Assembly: GCF_018873765.1 (NCBI RefSeq)
Contig: NC_057918.1
Location: 64,730,871 to 64,794,870 of the forward strand
DNA: 64,000 nt
Direction: 5' to 3'
Origin: Telopea speciosissima
Lineage: Eukaryota; Streptophyta; Magnoliopsida; Proteales; Proteaceae
Shown: positions 23,661 to 35,402 of the stretch, piece by piece
How the letters are laid out: each line of letters opens with the position of its first letter
Position numbering within the stretch: the stretch's first letter is position 1
Program-made: the position numbers and the translations under genes
The notes under the pieces: generated by a model
Told to the model about the DNA's origin: nothing
Database searches by the model: none
What the model saw: the letters and a program-made list of their open reading frames with translations, nothing else

Positions 23661-25467
23661 CTGCCTTTCCATATTCGTTCAGGTAAGATCCGAACTGTAT
23701 CTATTTGGATCATCGACCAATTTGTTTAACAGCTACCACTTCTATTAAGATAATACTACACGTCTACACAACACCCACCTACTAATACAATTATAAATAA
23801 CTGTAACGCTCATGTCGCAATTCTTTATTTTCTTTAAATAAAGGCGGCATTGATTGATGATGAAATCATGAGGCAAAGGTATACATAAGTTTGTGTTAAT
23901 ATGTTATAGTAATGCCAACCATGGGAGGAGGAATGGTTGGTGCTTCTCTCCCTATCTTAATGATTTTAGTGGAGAATAAAAGAGAGAAAGATAAGGTTAA
24001 TGAATTATAATAATGCCGACATGATAAATGAATGTTTTTGAACTATTTTAATAACAAATATCTAGAACATTCCAGTCCATGATCAGGAAGTCTGACACCC
24101 TCCTGCGTTTTTGACTTCCACTGAGCCGAGGTTTTAAAATGCGGAATCGGATATGGAATTGGATCTCAAGAACCTTATAATCGGTCCTCATATCCAAAAA
24201 CAGGAAAATTTCTAAAATTTTAAATGTGAATCAGCTGTGTCGGATCGATTGAAATTGAGATCGGTCAATTCCATGATCCGATTCTTGATTTTTAAAACCA
24301 TACATAACCCGTTTTCTTCATCTGTACTCGTTTGACTCTGGTTGTACCGATTCACCCTCAACTAGAAATGCAGAGGTGTCAATTTCTAGCTCCGAATAAA
24401 TTCGATTGACAAACTAGACCAAACTGAACCAGCTCTCATCATTTTATTTCAAAATTGACTTTCATGAAATCTTTAGAAAACTGAACTAGACCAAATTGAC
24501 CAAAATAAAAAACGAACCAAAAATTGAAAAACCTGATAAACAATCGATAAAATCTGAAAATCATTATTAAGAGAGTCGAACTTTGTCAGTTTGAGTTGAC
24601 TTAATACAATATCGAAATCAATTCAACCCAACTGAAACCAGACCGATTGACACCCCTAGTAACAAAATATTAATCTACAATAATAAATAACTCCCGAAGG
24701 AACCTCAAATTCATTCCATTAGACTTAAAAATAATAACCTCTAATAATTAAAAAAATTATAACTATTGTTAATTAATTCTTAAAAAAAATGAACATACAA
24801 TTCTAATTTTTGAAAAAAATGTTAACATATATTCATACAATCCCACGTTTTAATCATTATATAGCAGATGTCTAGATAAGGGTGTTAAACCGTGGTTTTG
24901 GCTAAGCGGTTCGGTCTTTGTTTTATTTTCAGATTTGGAGGATAAACCGGCCGGTCCTAATATAATTTGAGTTAGACAACGAAGCCTCCTCCTCAGATAA
25001 AGATGTCTTCGACGTGGGCAAGAACAACTTATGCTATTTTTATTTTTTTGGATGGATTCATGTATGATTCACGGTGTCACAAGTAGAAACCAAAATTGAA
25101 TCATTTATTAAACACATCCATTATAAAACTAAAATCGAACTGTTTATTAAACGGTACGTACCTAAACAATTTCTCTGTTATTCTTCGTAGGTCGGCTTCA
25201 CCCACCGGCGAAATTGTGCAGTTTAGGTATGTCTTCTGTGTTGGTTGATGTGGCATATGATTGTCATATTGGCATAATTAATCATCATCTTAATGTTTTC
25301 ATTAAGCAAGCAATGAAGTCATTTAAACTTTCACTTACTTAATGTTTTTATTAAGCAAACAATGAAGTCATGTAAACTTCTACTTAATGTTTTAATTAGA
25401 CTAGTAATGAAGTCATGTAACAACTTCATCATCCTTAATGGGAGGAGTTGGAGGTGTTACATATGAG
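23661..25467. other. Intergenic DNA with hAT-like MITE remnants
   Basis: 24372-24657 has inverted ends AGAGGTGTCAAT and ATTGACACCCCT (hAT-like) but no clear 8-bp duplication. 24133-24293 has inverted GGTTTTAAAA ends around GGAATCGGAT repeats. 25290-25430 holds about three imperfect repeats of CTTAATGTTTTNATTA and AATGAAGTCATGTAA. No gene recognised. Confidence 0.5.
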
Positions 25468-25472
25468 GTAAA

Positions 25473-27104
25473 TGTTTGAGTTAAAATAATACCGCAAGCG
25501 TACGGGTCAATCGTAGCTACGGGTCGAACACGAGGAGATATACGCCACTCTATTTAATTAACTTAAAAGTAATGCAAAGTGAACCAAATTAAAGTGTTAA
25601 ATTAAACTAATTAAACTAATAAAAATTAATGCATCCTAACTCATAAGCATCTAACAAAATTAAGGGATTAAATTGGCGTTCTAACACATGAGCATCTAAC
25701 CTATCAAACTAAAGCGAATTGAAAGGAATAACAAAAGCGCAGCCACACTTCATAATTACATAAAAAGAAATAAGGGAATAAAAGTGCATCCACATAGAGA
25801 ATGAGATTAAGGGTTTAGAGAATGAGATACCTTGATGTGCTTGAATACTTGAATAAACTCACCATGGCTTCCTCTTCTAAATCTCCATGTCTTGTCATCA
25901 ACATAGGAACTTAGACTAGGAAGCTTTAAACTAAAACTATTACAATCATTAAACTAGACTTATGAAATCAAAACTAAGAACTTGAAATCAAAACTAAGAA
26001 CTTAAGCCAAAAATAGAAAAAGAAGAGAAAATCTCACTAAGTGAATGAAATAAAAATTACACTAAAAAACTGAATTAAAATTGAACTAGAAACTAACTAA
26101 AAACTGAACTAAAACTCACTCCTTACAACCCAGAGGGCAAGGGGTATTTATAAGGGGAAGAGAGGAGAAGAGAGAAGAGGGAAGTGTAGGAGAAATATTC
26201 CCTAAGAAAAGAGAATATTATCTTCTCCTTCCTCTTTTACAATGCCTTGAATCCTAAGAAAAAAAAAAAATAGAAAGAAGAAGAAGAAGAAGATTATTTA
26301 CATAGACCTTCTATTTCAGAAAAGTAAACTTTCAATTCTAACAAGTGCTTCTTTTCGTTGTAGATATCTTCTCCAAGCAATAAAATCAAAGCATCTTTGA
26401 TTTTTCAACTTTCCATAGGTGAGAGAATATCTTTCAAAATAAATCTATCCCAAGTAGAATTCCAAAAGTGCCCTTGAGAAGTTGGAGGAGAGAGAGAGTA
26501 AGGGTGATGACTAGGATTCCTTCAAGAATAAATAAAATACCCATTCTGTCCTTCAGAAAACGTGGAGCATGGGGTGCTTATATAGGCCTCACCATTGTGT
26601 TCCTTGCGAAAAATCACCCAAAATAGACCCAAATTTCGTCCAATTTGGAGTTCGGGAGCCCAAGATATCTCAAGTTGAAGTTGGACTGTCCAGAGCCCTC
26701 CAAATGGAATCTTTTGGGTACAAGAAATATAACTTCTGGTTATTGTGTTAAGACCCCTGGCATCTGAACTTTTGCTTCATTTTGTCCTTGTCCGACTGTC
26801 AATAATTATAAATAAACTCCTATAGACCATTTTCGCACTTCGTTATGGAAACGGCCGTAACTTCTTCGTTTCAACTCGGAATCAAGTGCCGTTTGAGCTG
26901 TTACGAAGCTGACTCGATGGGCTACGTATCCAAGCCATTAACACCTTTAAACAGCTTAAAAACATTTCCTTAGCATCATCTCCTCCATTTTCACAAGAAT
27001 TCACCTAAAACCTGAAAAGCACAAGAAAGCACCGAGTAACTCTGTCCAATGTGGTAAAATGTATGCTTTATGCCCTAAGATTTCACACATAAATGTGCTC
27101 ATCA
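25473..27104 (-). mobile_element. Solo LTR of a gypsy-type element, 1632 bp, TSD GTAAA
   Basis: On the minus strand it starts TGATGAGCACATTTATG and ends GGTATTATTTTAACTCAAACA, the shape of long LTRs from plant Ty3-gypsy elements (Athila/Tat type). The exact 5-bp duplication GTAAA flanks it (25468-25472 and 27105-27109). TATA-like boxes sit near 26140 and 26577. No interior or partner LTR is present. It lies only 150 bp left of the next gypsy element. Confidence 0.85.
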
Positions 27105-27257
27105 GTAAACTCTTAAGTCCCTCTTTCTATTTAAACACTTGTTTCGTCCCATTGAGAATGCAAGATTTGAGAGAAAAATTAAAGAAAAAAATAGACTTTA
27201 AGAAGTGGGAGACTCTAAGAAAGCCTTAGAGTATTCCCAACATTCAGTCATGGTAGG

Positions 27258-28002
27258 TGTTGCGTGTGGAAATCTCCGATGCTTGGTTAGCCCACAGATG
27301 AGCCTGCAAAGACCAAGTGATGAGCACAAGAGAGCCGCTGTGGCTCCGGCCTAGGACTCTCCGATGCTAAAGTTAGATCACCAGTGCAACAGCGTAACTG
27401 CGTAGTCAAAAGCCAGATCAGGAATGGTGCTCCATACCTGGGTATTTATAGAGTGAGGATGAGATGAGGCGGTTGGGAGAGTCCTAGTATGGTAGGAGTC
27501 ATTCTTTCGGAAGGTTCTCTCGCGTAGAGCGGAGTGGAGAGCTATTTTCGGGGTCGGACTCTTATTAAGGTAAGAGTCCATGTAGAGTGTGATTCCGTGT
27601 TGCGCTGGGATCGTGGCTCGATCCCTATCTCGTGATTCTCGGGATGCGCCGACGTGGCTCGGAGATCCCCGGTGGGGCGCTATGGCAGCTTCAGTGGAGG
27701 AGGGCTCGGCCTCGGAGGTCTGCTTAGGAGGGCGGCATGGTAGGTCAGCCTTGGCCGTCACCTCGGCCTGGGAGGTCGGCCCGAGAGGTTGGTCTCGGCA
27801 GTAAGCTCGGCCGGGAGTGTATGCCTGACCTATATGAGCTCGGCCTCAGCCACCGGTTAGCTTGTGTGAGTCTGGCTCTGTCAGGTGACTTATCGGAGAT
27901 GGGGTCGGCCAGGTTCCCTGCTCGGCCCAATTTGGTTCTCGGACTGAGGTCAGGTCGGCAATGTGGCAGCCTCTGATAGGTGAGGTGTTTTATGCCTCAC
28001 CA
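27258..28002 (-). repeat. Tat element 3' LTR
   Basis: 745 bp, matching 37679-38431 at high identity with small indels. It starts (minus) TGGTGAGGCATAAAACACC and ends CCACACGCAACA. A minus-strand TATAAATA is at about 27446-27453, the likely Pol II box. A purine tract (minus GGGGGGGCCTG, 28003-28013) immediately precedes it as the polypurine tract. Confidence 0.92.
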
Positions 28003-28259
28003 CAGGCCCCCCCACTCATCAGGGGTCGGCTCGGCACTGATGAGTGAAGTTTCCAGGTCTGCTTGTCTGGAAGATTTTTACGGTCGAGTCGAGCTTATTT
28101 TTTATCGTGGATTTGACGTTGCACGGTCTGACGGTTGGGTGTCAGTGCCACGTCAGCAGAGTCATTATGGCAGGCTCAGGAATTCGAAACGTCCTTTGAT
28201 CTAGGTCGTTGAATTATGCTGAGCTCTGCTCGGCTGTTGGATTAGTTCAACCCAAGAAT

Positions 28260-28267
28260 TATAAATA
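28260..28267 (+). promoter_or_regulatory. TATA box of the opposite-strand gene
   Basis: TATAAATA (then GG) lies 185 bp upstream of the ATG at 28445 and about 45 bp upstream of the pyrimidine-rich CATTCTTCATCGC stretch that could be a start site. It is outside the LTR, so the opposite-strand gene seems to have its own promoter. This is inferred from motif and position only. Confidence 0.6.
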
Positions 28268-28444
28268 GGCGACCCCTAACTATTCATTCTTCATCGCTTT
28301 AAGTTATTGACTTCTCGGCAAGCTCAGACTCTTCAGCTCTGTAGCGCTCGGTGCTTTCTGGTTCGTGATCAGCTCGGCCTTTACTTCGTTCGCGCTCAGC
28401 TCATCCTTAGCTCTTCTTCAACTAGTAAGTCTTCTCCGCCCAGT

Positions 28445-30587
28445 ATGTCAATTAGTAGTAGTCCCATGGGAGAGCTATTCGCCGGGGTGGCAGAGGGCGC
28501 GAGTCCGAGCCGAGGGCTCAGAACGGTGCCGACACTCCCTTCTTCGAGCTCAGGGGCGTCAGCGGACGAGCTGACCGAGCCAACCCCACTTTGGACGAAT
28601 CTCCCTCACTTGACCCCTCATCGGATGAGGACGACCTATGCCATCCCCGAGGACATTCAGCTCCGAGCTCCTAACCCCGGGGAGATGGCCTGCTTCATTA
28701 GGCCCGGCGAGGTGACTTTGTACGAGACGCCTTTCAAGTACGCGTTCAGGCTCCCCGTCCTCGGCCTGGTGGACCAGATCTTGGACCACTTCCACCTGTC
28801 CCCTGGTCAGCTGGTGCCGAACTCTTGGCTGGCCATGTACGGTTTCTACGCCCTATTTTGTGAGATGGGCCGAGGTGCAAGCGTGACGCTTTTCTCTCGG
28901 CTCTTCTTTTTGAAGATGTCCCCCGAGAAGGGGTGGTACTACTTCAGTCGCCGATCTGGGAAGAGTGCGGCCCTGGGCAGCCACAAATTTCTGGTCGGCA
29001 CGCCGACCTTCAATAAGTATTGGAAGCCTCATTTTTTCTTTGCTTCCATTCTAAATAGCCCTCTCCGAACCGAGTGGAAGGAGATGAACTTGAACTACGT
29101 CAATAGGGTACTACCCCTAACCGAGAATGAGCTGACCTCGCTTGATCTAATTCCCCAGCGTCCGCCCTTTGACGTCCTTCGGCTTCAGGACGAGGGGTTT
29201 CTTCAAAGGTGGCACATGACCCCTGGTAGGAGCCCGAGCAGAGCCCATTTTCGTTCCCGAGCTGACCTCTTTAGTTAGTCTTCATTTCTTTTTTAATTTA
29301 TTTTTGATGTTTGGTTTCTCTTGCAGTGGTCGACCATATTCCCCCTACGGATACAGCTCGGCTAAGGGCCGAGACCCTTGCGGACCGAAGGAAGAAAAAT
29401 GCAAAGAAGAAGTCCCGGGGCGAGTCCTCCAAGGCCCCCAAGGGCAAGGCCGTGATGCCGGGCCCGTCAGGCGCTGTGGTCGGCCTTGAGGCCAAGAAGA
29501 GTACTGGCCCAGCGGGGTCTCCGAGGAAAGGGAAAGGCCGAAAAGGCGAGAGGAGCCCGACGAAAGATACCAAGCGTCAGAAGCTCTCGGTCAATCTGAC
29601 GAGTGGTGGCCTTTCGCCCGTGGCTTCACCCCCCAACATCTCCCGATATGTCTTGGGGAGGGCCTCGGCTAGCAACGTTCCTGTGAGGCCGACCTGGCGC
29701 CTCTTCCCAAGGGACTCGGCGTTGACATCGACTGCATATGCCAAGGAATGGTTGGACGCAGGTCGGCTGCCGGTTGACAGGGAGAAGCTTGAGGCATTGT
29801 CTGACCCTGAGCTCCTCTCCACGCTGTTTCAAGATTTCAACATGGTGAGTTTCCTGGTCGACTCTTATGATTAGGTCTGACCTGTGTAGTCTGTCCTGAC
29901 TTTTGTTCTCATGCCTTTTTGCAGGGCTTCGCCAAGGCAGTGGAGACCATGCTTCGCTTTGAGTGGCTCCTGACCGAGAACCATTCCTTGGGCGTCCAGT
30001 GCAAGAAGGCCTACCAGGATACCGTTCAGTGGCGTCGGGAGACCCAAGAGAGGCTTACTGCCACCGAGGCTGAAGTGGAGAGCTCTCAGGCCGAGGTGAT
30101 CAGGCAGAAAGAGAAGGTCCGGGCTCTGCAGGCTCAGCTTGTCGAGGCGAGGGAGAAGGCCAAGGAGGACCTGGCCATGGCTCGGGACGAGGCGATCAGC
30201 GACTATCTCCAATCGAAGGAGTACGCTGATGTGTGCCACGAGATCAGGAAGCCTCCCTTCGCCGAAGGCTTCGAGGCAGGCTGGGCTGATCTCTTGGCCG
30301 AGATTAAGGCGGTTTATCCCAAGCTCAATCTCTCACGTTTTGATGACTATGCGACTACCTTTGCCGGGGAGTTGGGAGATGAGGAGGGAGCCAAGGTCGC
30401 CCAGGCTCTGCCCCTTGAGGAACCTACACAGGCTCTGCCTCCAAGTCCAACGCCGAGGAGATTGAGATGTAAATTTTATTTATTTATTTTTTTGGGCCGA
30501 ACTGCCCACCTTGTAACCATGCCAAGCAGTCGGCTTATAATGAATGAAAAAAATCTATTTTTGTCAGAATTTGTCCAAGTGTTTTAG
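28445..30587 (+). CDS. Opposite-strand gene inside the Tat element (aORF), 3 exons, 669 aa
   Basis: Exons 28445-29273, 29327-29844 and 29925-30587 with GT-AG introns of 53 and 80 bp; the phases close without any stop. Residues about 1-270 form a globular part with IPEDIQLRAPNPGEM, LGLVDQILDHFHLSPGQLVP and SWLAMYGFYALF, the kind of protein annotated as putative gag-like or plant-mobile-domain-like in plant retroelements. A basic K/R-rich linker follows (KKNAKKKSRGE, KGKGRKGERSP), which could be a nuclear signal. Exon 3 encodes a coiled coil (RRETQERLTATEAEVESSQA onward) and an acidic tail. Unlike the gag-pol on the other strand it is uninterrupted. The function is unknown; Tat elements are known to carry such extra, sometimes antisense, ORFs. 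The last few dozen codons after 30470 may not be authentic. Confidence 0.75.
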
Positions 30588-30913
30588 CTCAGCACTCTTA
30601 ACCTTCTCTTTCTTGTGTACGTTGTTCCATTTGAGGTTGTGGCCAAACTGCCGAGTCGTTCCGCTAGCCGAGCTTAGGGACTTGTCTATTTTTTACCCAT
30701 GCTTCACGTGGTCGGCGGCTCGGCCATGCCATGCCATGCCCGAGGTCAATGTGATTTTCATTTTGGTTAGTTAATTCGTCATTCCCATCGGTCCGATTGG
30801 ACAGGCTATCATATAAGCGGACGCATGGCCGAGCATCCTTCCTGGCCGAGCGTAATGCCTTAGCTTAGTTTCAAACTTTGTTAGGCTCGGCCAAGGGGGG
30901 AGTTTGCTCTTGA

Positions 30914-31471
30914 GAGGTCGGCCAGGTCTATGAGGACCAGTCTTACGACTTGATTGCCGACCTATGAGGGTCGGTCTTTGAGGTCGGCCAGGTCTATGAG
31001 GACCGGTCTTACGACTTGGTTGTCGACCTATGAGGGTCGGTCTTCGAGGTCGGTATGAGGACCGGTCTTACGACTTGGTTGTCGACCTATGAGGGTCGGT
31101 CTTCGAGGTCGGTATGAGGACCGGTCTTACGACTTGGTTGTCGACCTATGAGGGCCGGTCTTTGAGGTCGGCCAGGTCTATGAGGACCGGTCTTACGACT
31201 TGGTTGCCGACCTATGAGGGCCGATCTTTGAGGTCGGCCAGGTCTATGAGGATCGATCTTACGACTTTGCTACCGACCTATGGGGGTCGGTCTTCGGGGT
31301 CGGCCAGGTCTATGAGGACCGATCTTACGACTTTGATTCTCGACCTATGAGGGCTGGTCTTTGAGGTCGGCCAGGTCTATGAGGACCGATCTTACGACTT
31401 TGTTGCCGACCTATGGGGGTCGATCTTCGGGGTCGGCCAGGTCTATGAGGACCGATCTTACGACTTTGATT
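30914..31471 (+). repeat. 66-bp tandem repeat array, about 8.5 copies
   Basis: Unit begins GAGGTCGGCCAGGTCTATGA and continues GGACCGGTCTTACGACTTGG, TTGCCGACCTATGAGGGTCG, GTCTTT (66 bp). Two adjacent copies lack CCAGGTC and are 59 bp. Each unit has two related halves (CTATGAGGACCGGTCTT and CTATGAGGGTCGGTCTT). It sits between the end of pol and the opposite-strand gene, where Retand-type Tat elements are known to hold tandem repeats. Confidence 0.92.
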
Positions 31472-31561
31472 TAGGAGCTTGCAAATACGTTAAGTGGTGG
31501 AGAAAGACTTTATTTAATTGAATCACACGATGGGGCTGAAGCCGAATACAAGCATGCTCAG

Positions 31562-32923
31562 TTATTGGAAGATTTTCTTCAAATTTCCAGAGTTCCAAGG
31601 TCTTGGTACCTTCTTGCCCCCGGGAGTTTGCAAGCGATATGTCCCGGGGCAAATTTGCTTGGAGACTATGTACGGGCCTTCCCAGTTTGGTGTTAACTTT
31701 CCTTGCTGCCTTGGCTGGGATGCGTTAAGCTTTCTGAGGACAAGGTCCCCTTGACGGAAGTGCCGCTCTTTTACTCTTGAGTCATAGTACTTTGCCGTCC
31801 TCTGTTGGTATGCCGTGTTCCGGAGTAGGGTATTTTTTCGAACTTCATCGAGGAAGTCAAGGTTGGCTCTCAGTCCATCTTCATAGGTCTTCTCATCGAA
31901 GTTGAGCACTCGGTACGGCGATGCCATAATTTTGACTGGGGCGAGGGCTTCGGTCCCATAAGCGAGGCAAAAAGGACTCTCCCCGGTTGGAGTTCTTACT
32001 GTCGTCCTATATGCCCATAGGACACTTGGGAGCTCTTCCACCCATCTTCCTTTGGCCTCATCTAACCTTCTCTTAATGCTGGCGAGTAATATTCGGTTGG
32101 ACACTTCTACTTGTCCATTTGCTTGCGGATGAGCTACTGAGACGGGTCGAAAGTCACTGTAGAAGTGTTCGCAGAACTCTTAGAAGGCCGGGTTATTGAA
32201 TTACGTGCCATTATCTGTGATGAGCACTTTTGGTAGCCCAAACCGGTAGATGACCTTATCTTGGAAGAATTTCTCCATGTTCTTCTCGGTGATGGTTGCA
32301 AGGGGCTCGGCCTCGACCCACTTGGTGAAGTAATCGATCGCCACTACCACGTACTTGTTGTTTCCCGATGCCGGGGTGAAATCTCCGAGAATATCCATTC
32401 CCCACATAACGAAAGGGATTGGGCTCAGCATTGGGGTCAGCTTTGTTGCTGGTCGACCCGGGATTGGTGCAAACAGTTGACACTTCTCGCATGTCTTCAC
32501 ATACCTCATGGCCTCTTCTTGCATCCTTGGCTAATAGAATCCTTGCCGAAGTATCTTGTATACAAGAGCTCGGCCATCCATGTGACTCCCGCATATTCCC
32601 TCATGCACCTCGGCCAAGGCATACTCGGCTCCCTTCGGTCTGAGGCATCGGAGAAGAGGGGCCGAGATTGCTCTTTTGTAGAGCACTTCGTCGATCATGG
32701 TGTACTTGGCAGCTCGGATCTTGACCTTTCTTGCTTCGTCTCGGTTCTCCGGGAGCAGGTCATTCTCCAAGTAGTTGACAATGGGGTCCAACCAGGTCGG
32801 CCCGTCCTCTTCAATGTGCTTTACGCTTTCTTGTAAGGAGGGCTTCTCCAAGATTTCTATGTATACTGATCGGCTCAGATATTGGAGGTCGGCCTCGGCC
32901 AACCTTGACAAGGAGTCAGCCAC
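31562..32923 (-). pseudogene. Tat element integrase, broken
   Basis: Minus-strand pieces 32531-32923, 32201-32524 and 31562-32104 are one domain series. The HHCC zinc-binding region has HEGICGSH and TCEKCQ. The catalytic core has WGMDILGDF and LITDNGT (two Asp of the DDE triad), and the third acidic residue lies in the GQVEV context before 32104. The C-terminal part has FRQGDLVLRK and KLTPNWEGPY. Nonsense codons lie at about 32531 (TAG) and 32201 (TAA), with another TAA shortly downstream. Confidence 0.9.
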
Positions 32924-33109
32924 GACATTCTCTTTTCTCGGTATTCAAGTCATCTGAAAGTGCTCGAGTTCAGAAATCAGATCTCGTGCTTGGCTCAGGT
33001 AAGATATCATCCTTTCGTCTTTCACCTCATAGTCTCCATTGACCTGGTTGACCACGAGTTGGGAGTCTCCTCGCACCTTCAATCGCTTTACGCCCATTGC
33101 TTTGCTGAC

Positions 33110-33883
33110 TCAAAATCCGGCTAGGAGGGCTTCATACTTGGCCTCGTTGTTCGAGGCGGGAAACTTGAATCTCAGGGCATATTGGATAAAAAACCCTTTG
33201 GGGCTCACTAGGATCAGGCCGGCCCCGCGTCCTCCGGAGTTGCTTGAGCCGTCGACATTCATGGTCCAAGTCGGGTCGGCTGTAGCCCCGACCTCTTCTA
33301 CTGTCTTTTCTTCCCCGACTTCAAGGTCGGGCCCTGTGCAATCGACGATGAAGTCGGCAAGGGCTTGTCCTTTTATCGCCGTCCTCGGACGATAGCTTAT
33401 ATCGTATTCACTCAGCTCAACCGCCCAGGTGATCAGTCGTCCCAAAACGTCGGGTTTGTGCAGTATCTTCTTGAGTGGCTGGTCGGTCAGTACCGCGATT
33501 GGATGAGCTTGGAAGTATGGCCTTAGTTTCCTTACGACCGTAACAAGAGCGAATGCTACTTTCTCGAACCTGGAGTATCTTGTCTCGGCGTCGACAAGAA
33601 CGTGGCTGATGTAGTATATGGGTCTTTGAGTTTGACTTTCTTCCCTAATCAACACCGCGCTAACCGCTACGGGGGTAGCGGCTAAGTAAACTTGAATCTC
33701 CTCTTTTGGCTCTGGTCGGCTGAGAAGAGGCGGGTTCTCCAAATATTTCTTCAGCTCTTCAAAAGCTTCCTGGCATTCGTCCGACCAGATAAAGTCCTTC
33801 GGGTTCCGGATATTCTTGAGGGCCTTAAAGAACGGTAGGCTCTTATCGCCCGATCTCGACATGAATCGTGCCAACGCCGCCAC
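33110..33883 (-). pseudogene. Tat element RNase H plus second RNase H-like domain
   Basis: The first part has FIWSDECQEAFEELKKYL, YYISHVLVDAETRYS and VLTDQPLKKIL, the retroviral-type RNase H attached to gypsy reverse transcriptase. The second part, from WTMNVDGSSNSGGRGAGL to NNEAKYEALLAGF, is a second, archaeal-type RNase H seen in Tat elements. It ends at a TGA at 33110, and further second-domain sequence continues below, with another TGA near 32950. Confidence 0.9.
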
Positions 33884-34756
33884 TCATCCGTTTAGCCTCT
33901 GTACTTCTCGGATCGTCCTTGGAGGGCTCATCTCTTGGATGGCCCTGATTTTTTTTGGATTGGCTTCGATGCCTCTGACAGAGACCATGAAGCCGAGGAA
34001 CTTTCCCGAGGTCACGCCGAATGCACACTTGGCGGGGTTCAGCTTCATTTGATTCTTCCTCAATACGCCAAAGGCTTCTTCCAGGTCGGCCAAGTGGTGT
34101 TCGGCCTTCAAACTCTTCACTAACATGTCGTCCACGTAGACTTCCATGTTTCTTCCAATCTGCTCGCGGAATATATAGTTCACGAGCCGCTGGTATGTCG
34201 CTCCGGTGTTTTTCAATCCGAACGGCATGACCTTGTAGCAAAAATTTTCTTGGTCAATTTGGAATGCCGTGTATGACTCGTCCTCCTCATGCATCATGAT
34301 TTGGTTGTAGCCGGAATACGCGTCCATGAAACTCAACATCTCGTGACCTGCTGTGGCGTAGATCAAGAGGTTGATTCGAGGTAGTGGGTACTCATCTTTT
34401 GGACAAGCCTTGTTGAGGTCGATGTAGTCGACACACATTCTCCACTTCCCGTTTGGTTTGGGGACCATGACGACGTTAGCCAACCAGGTCGGGAATTTTT
34501 CTTCTCGGATGAACCCTGATTGACGAAGCTTCTCCACCTCTTCTTTGATCATGATTTGTTGATCAAGTGCGTAGTTCCTTCTCTTCTGCCGAATTGGTTT
34601 TCGACCTGGATCTACGTGGAGCCGGTGTTCAGCTATATGCCTGGGTATGCCCATCATGTCGACAGCCGACCAGGCAAAGACATCGGCGTTCGCCCTTAAG
34701 AAAGCTCCGAGCTGATTCCTTTGATCTTCATTCAATAATGATCTCGAGCCGACCAC
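33884..34756 (-). pseudogene. Tat element reverse transcriptase
   Basis: Contains PIRQKRRNYALDQQ, KPNGKWRMCVDYIDLNKACP, SFMDAYSGYNQIMM, MPFGLKNTGATYQRLVN and the catalytic EVYVDDMLVKS (YVDD). The Asp residues of the active site are all present. The domain is open from 34756 to a TGA at 33884-33886, after which RNase H continues in the same frame. A frameshift separates it from the upstream piece at 34818-35117. Confidence 0.93.
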
Positions 34757-34817
34757 CTTTCTTGGGTCATCTTCAGAGATGAAATGGGGTCAGGTCTTCC
34801 ATTGGTCGTCCTCTCCT

Positions 34818-35402
34818 CTAGATAAGCTCATCCCGCTGATCCTCGGGGAGGTGTTCGACGCACATTGCCATTCCTCGAACATTGCCTTTGTTTTGCTTGA
34901 CAAAAGTAGTATAGCACTCCTGCGCCTTATTCTGATCGCCTCGGAGCTCGCCGACATCGTTCTCGGTGGGGAACTTCATCTTCAAGTGCGTCAGGGAGAT
35001 GATGGCTTGGAGAGCGGTCAATGAAGGACGGACGAGTATGGCGTTGAAAGCCACTACCGACCGTACTACCATGAATTTAACTTGGATCGTCGCCTGGCAT
35101 GGAGCTTGTCCAATCATGACCAGCAGGTCGATTGAGCCCTTGATGGTCGCGGTAGCTCCTGAGAACCCGTGAAATGAGGTGCCTTCCGGCTTGAGCGCTT
35201 CGTCGCCGAAGCCAAATTATCGGTACGCGTCTAGCGACATAAGGTCCACGGATGCGCCGGTATCGACCAATACACGGTGGACGGGTCTCTTCGCGATTTC
35301 TACCTGCCCCACTAAAGCATCATCATGAGGTAAACTTATACCTTCAAGGTCGGCCTCGGTGAAGGAGATCGTCGCCGCTGGCTTGAGGTTCTTGGTGGGC
35401 AT
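34818..35402 (-). pseudogene. Tat element protease and linker, broken
   Basis: 35217-35402 carries HRVLVDTGASVDLMSLDAY, the aspartic protease active site (DTGAS). A TAA at 35217 interrupts it. 34818-35117 continues with NAILVRPSLTALQAIISLTH and KMKFPTENDVGELRGDQNKA, the segment between protease and reverse transcriptase. Confidence 0.85.

Noticed and set aside
31114-31350. 78-codon ORF made of repeated RTGLTTWLSTYEGRSLRSAR-like units
   Set aside because: Product of the 66-bp tandem array, whose period is a multiple of three; no start context or function.
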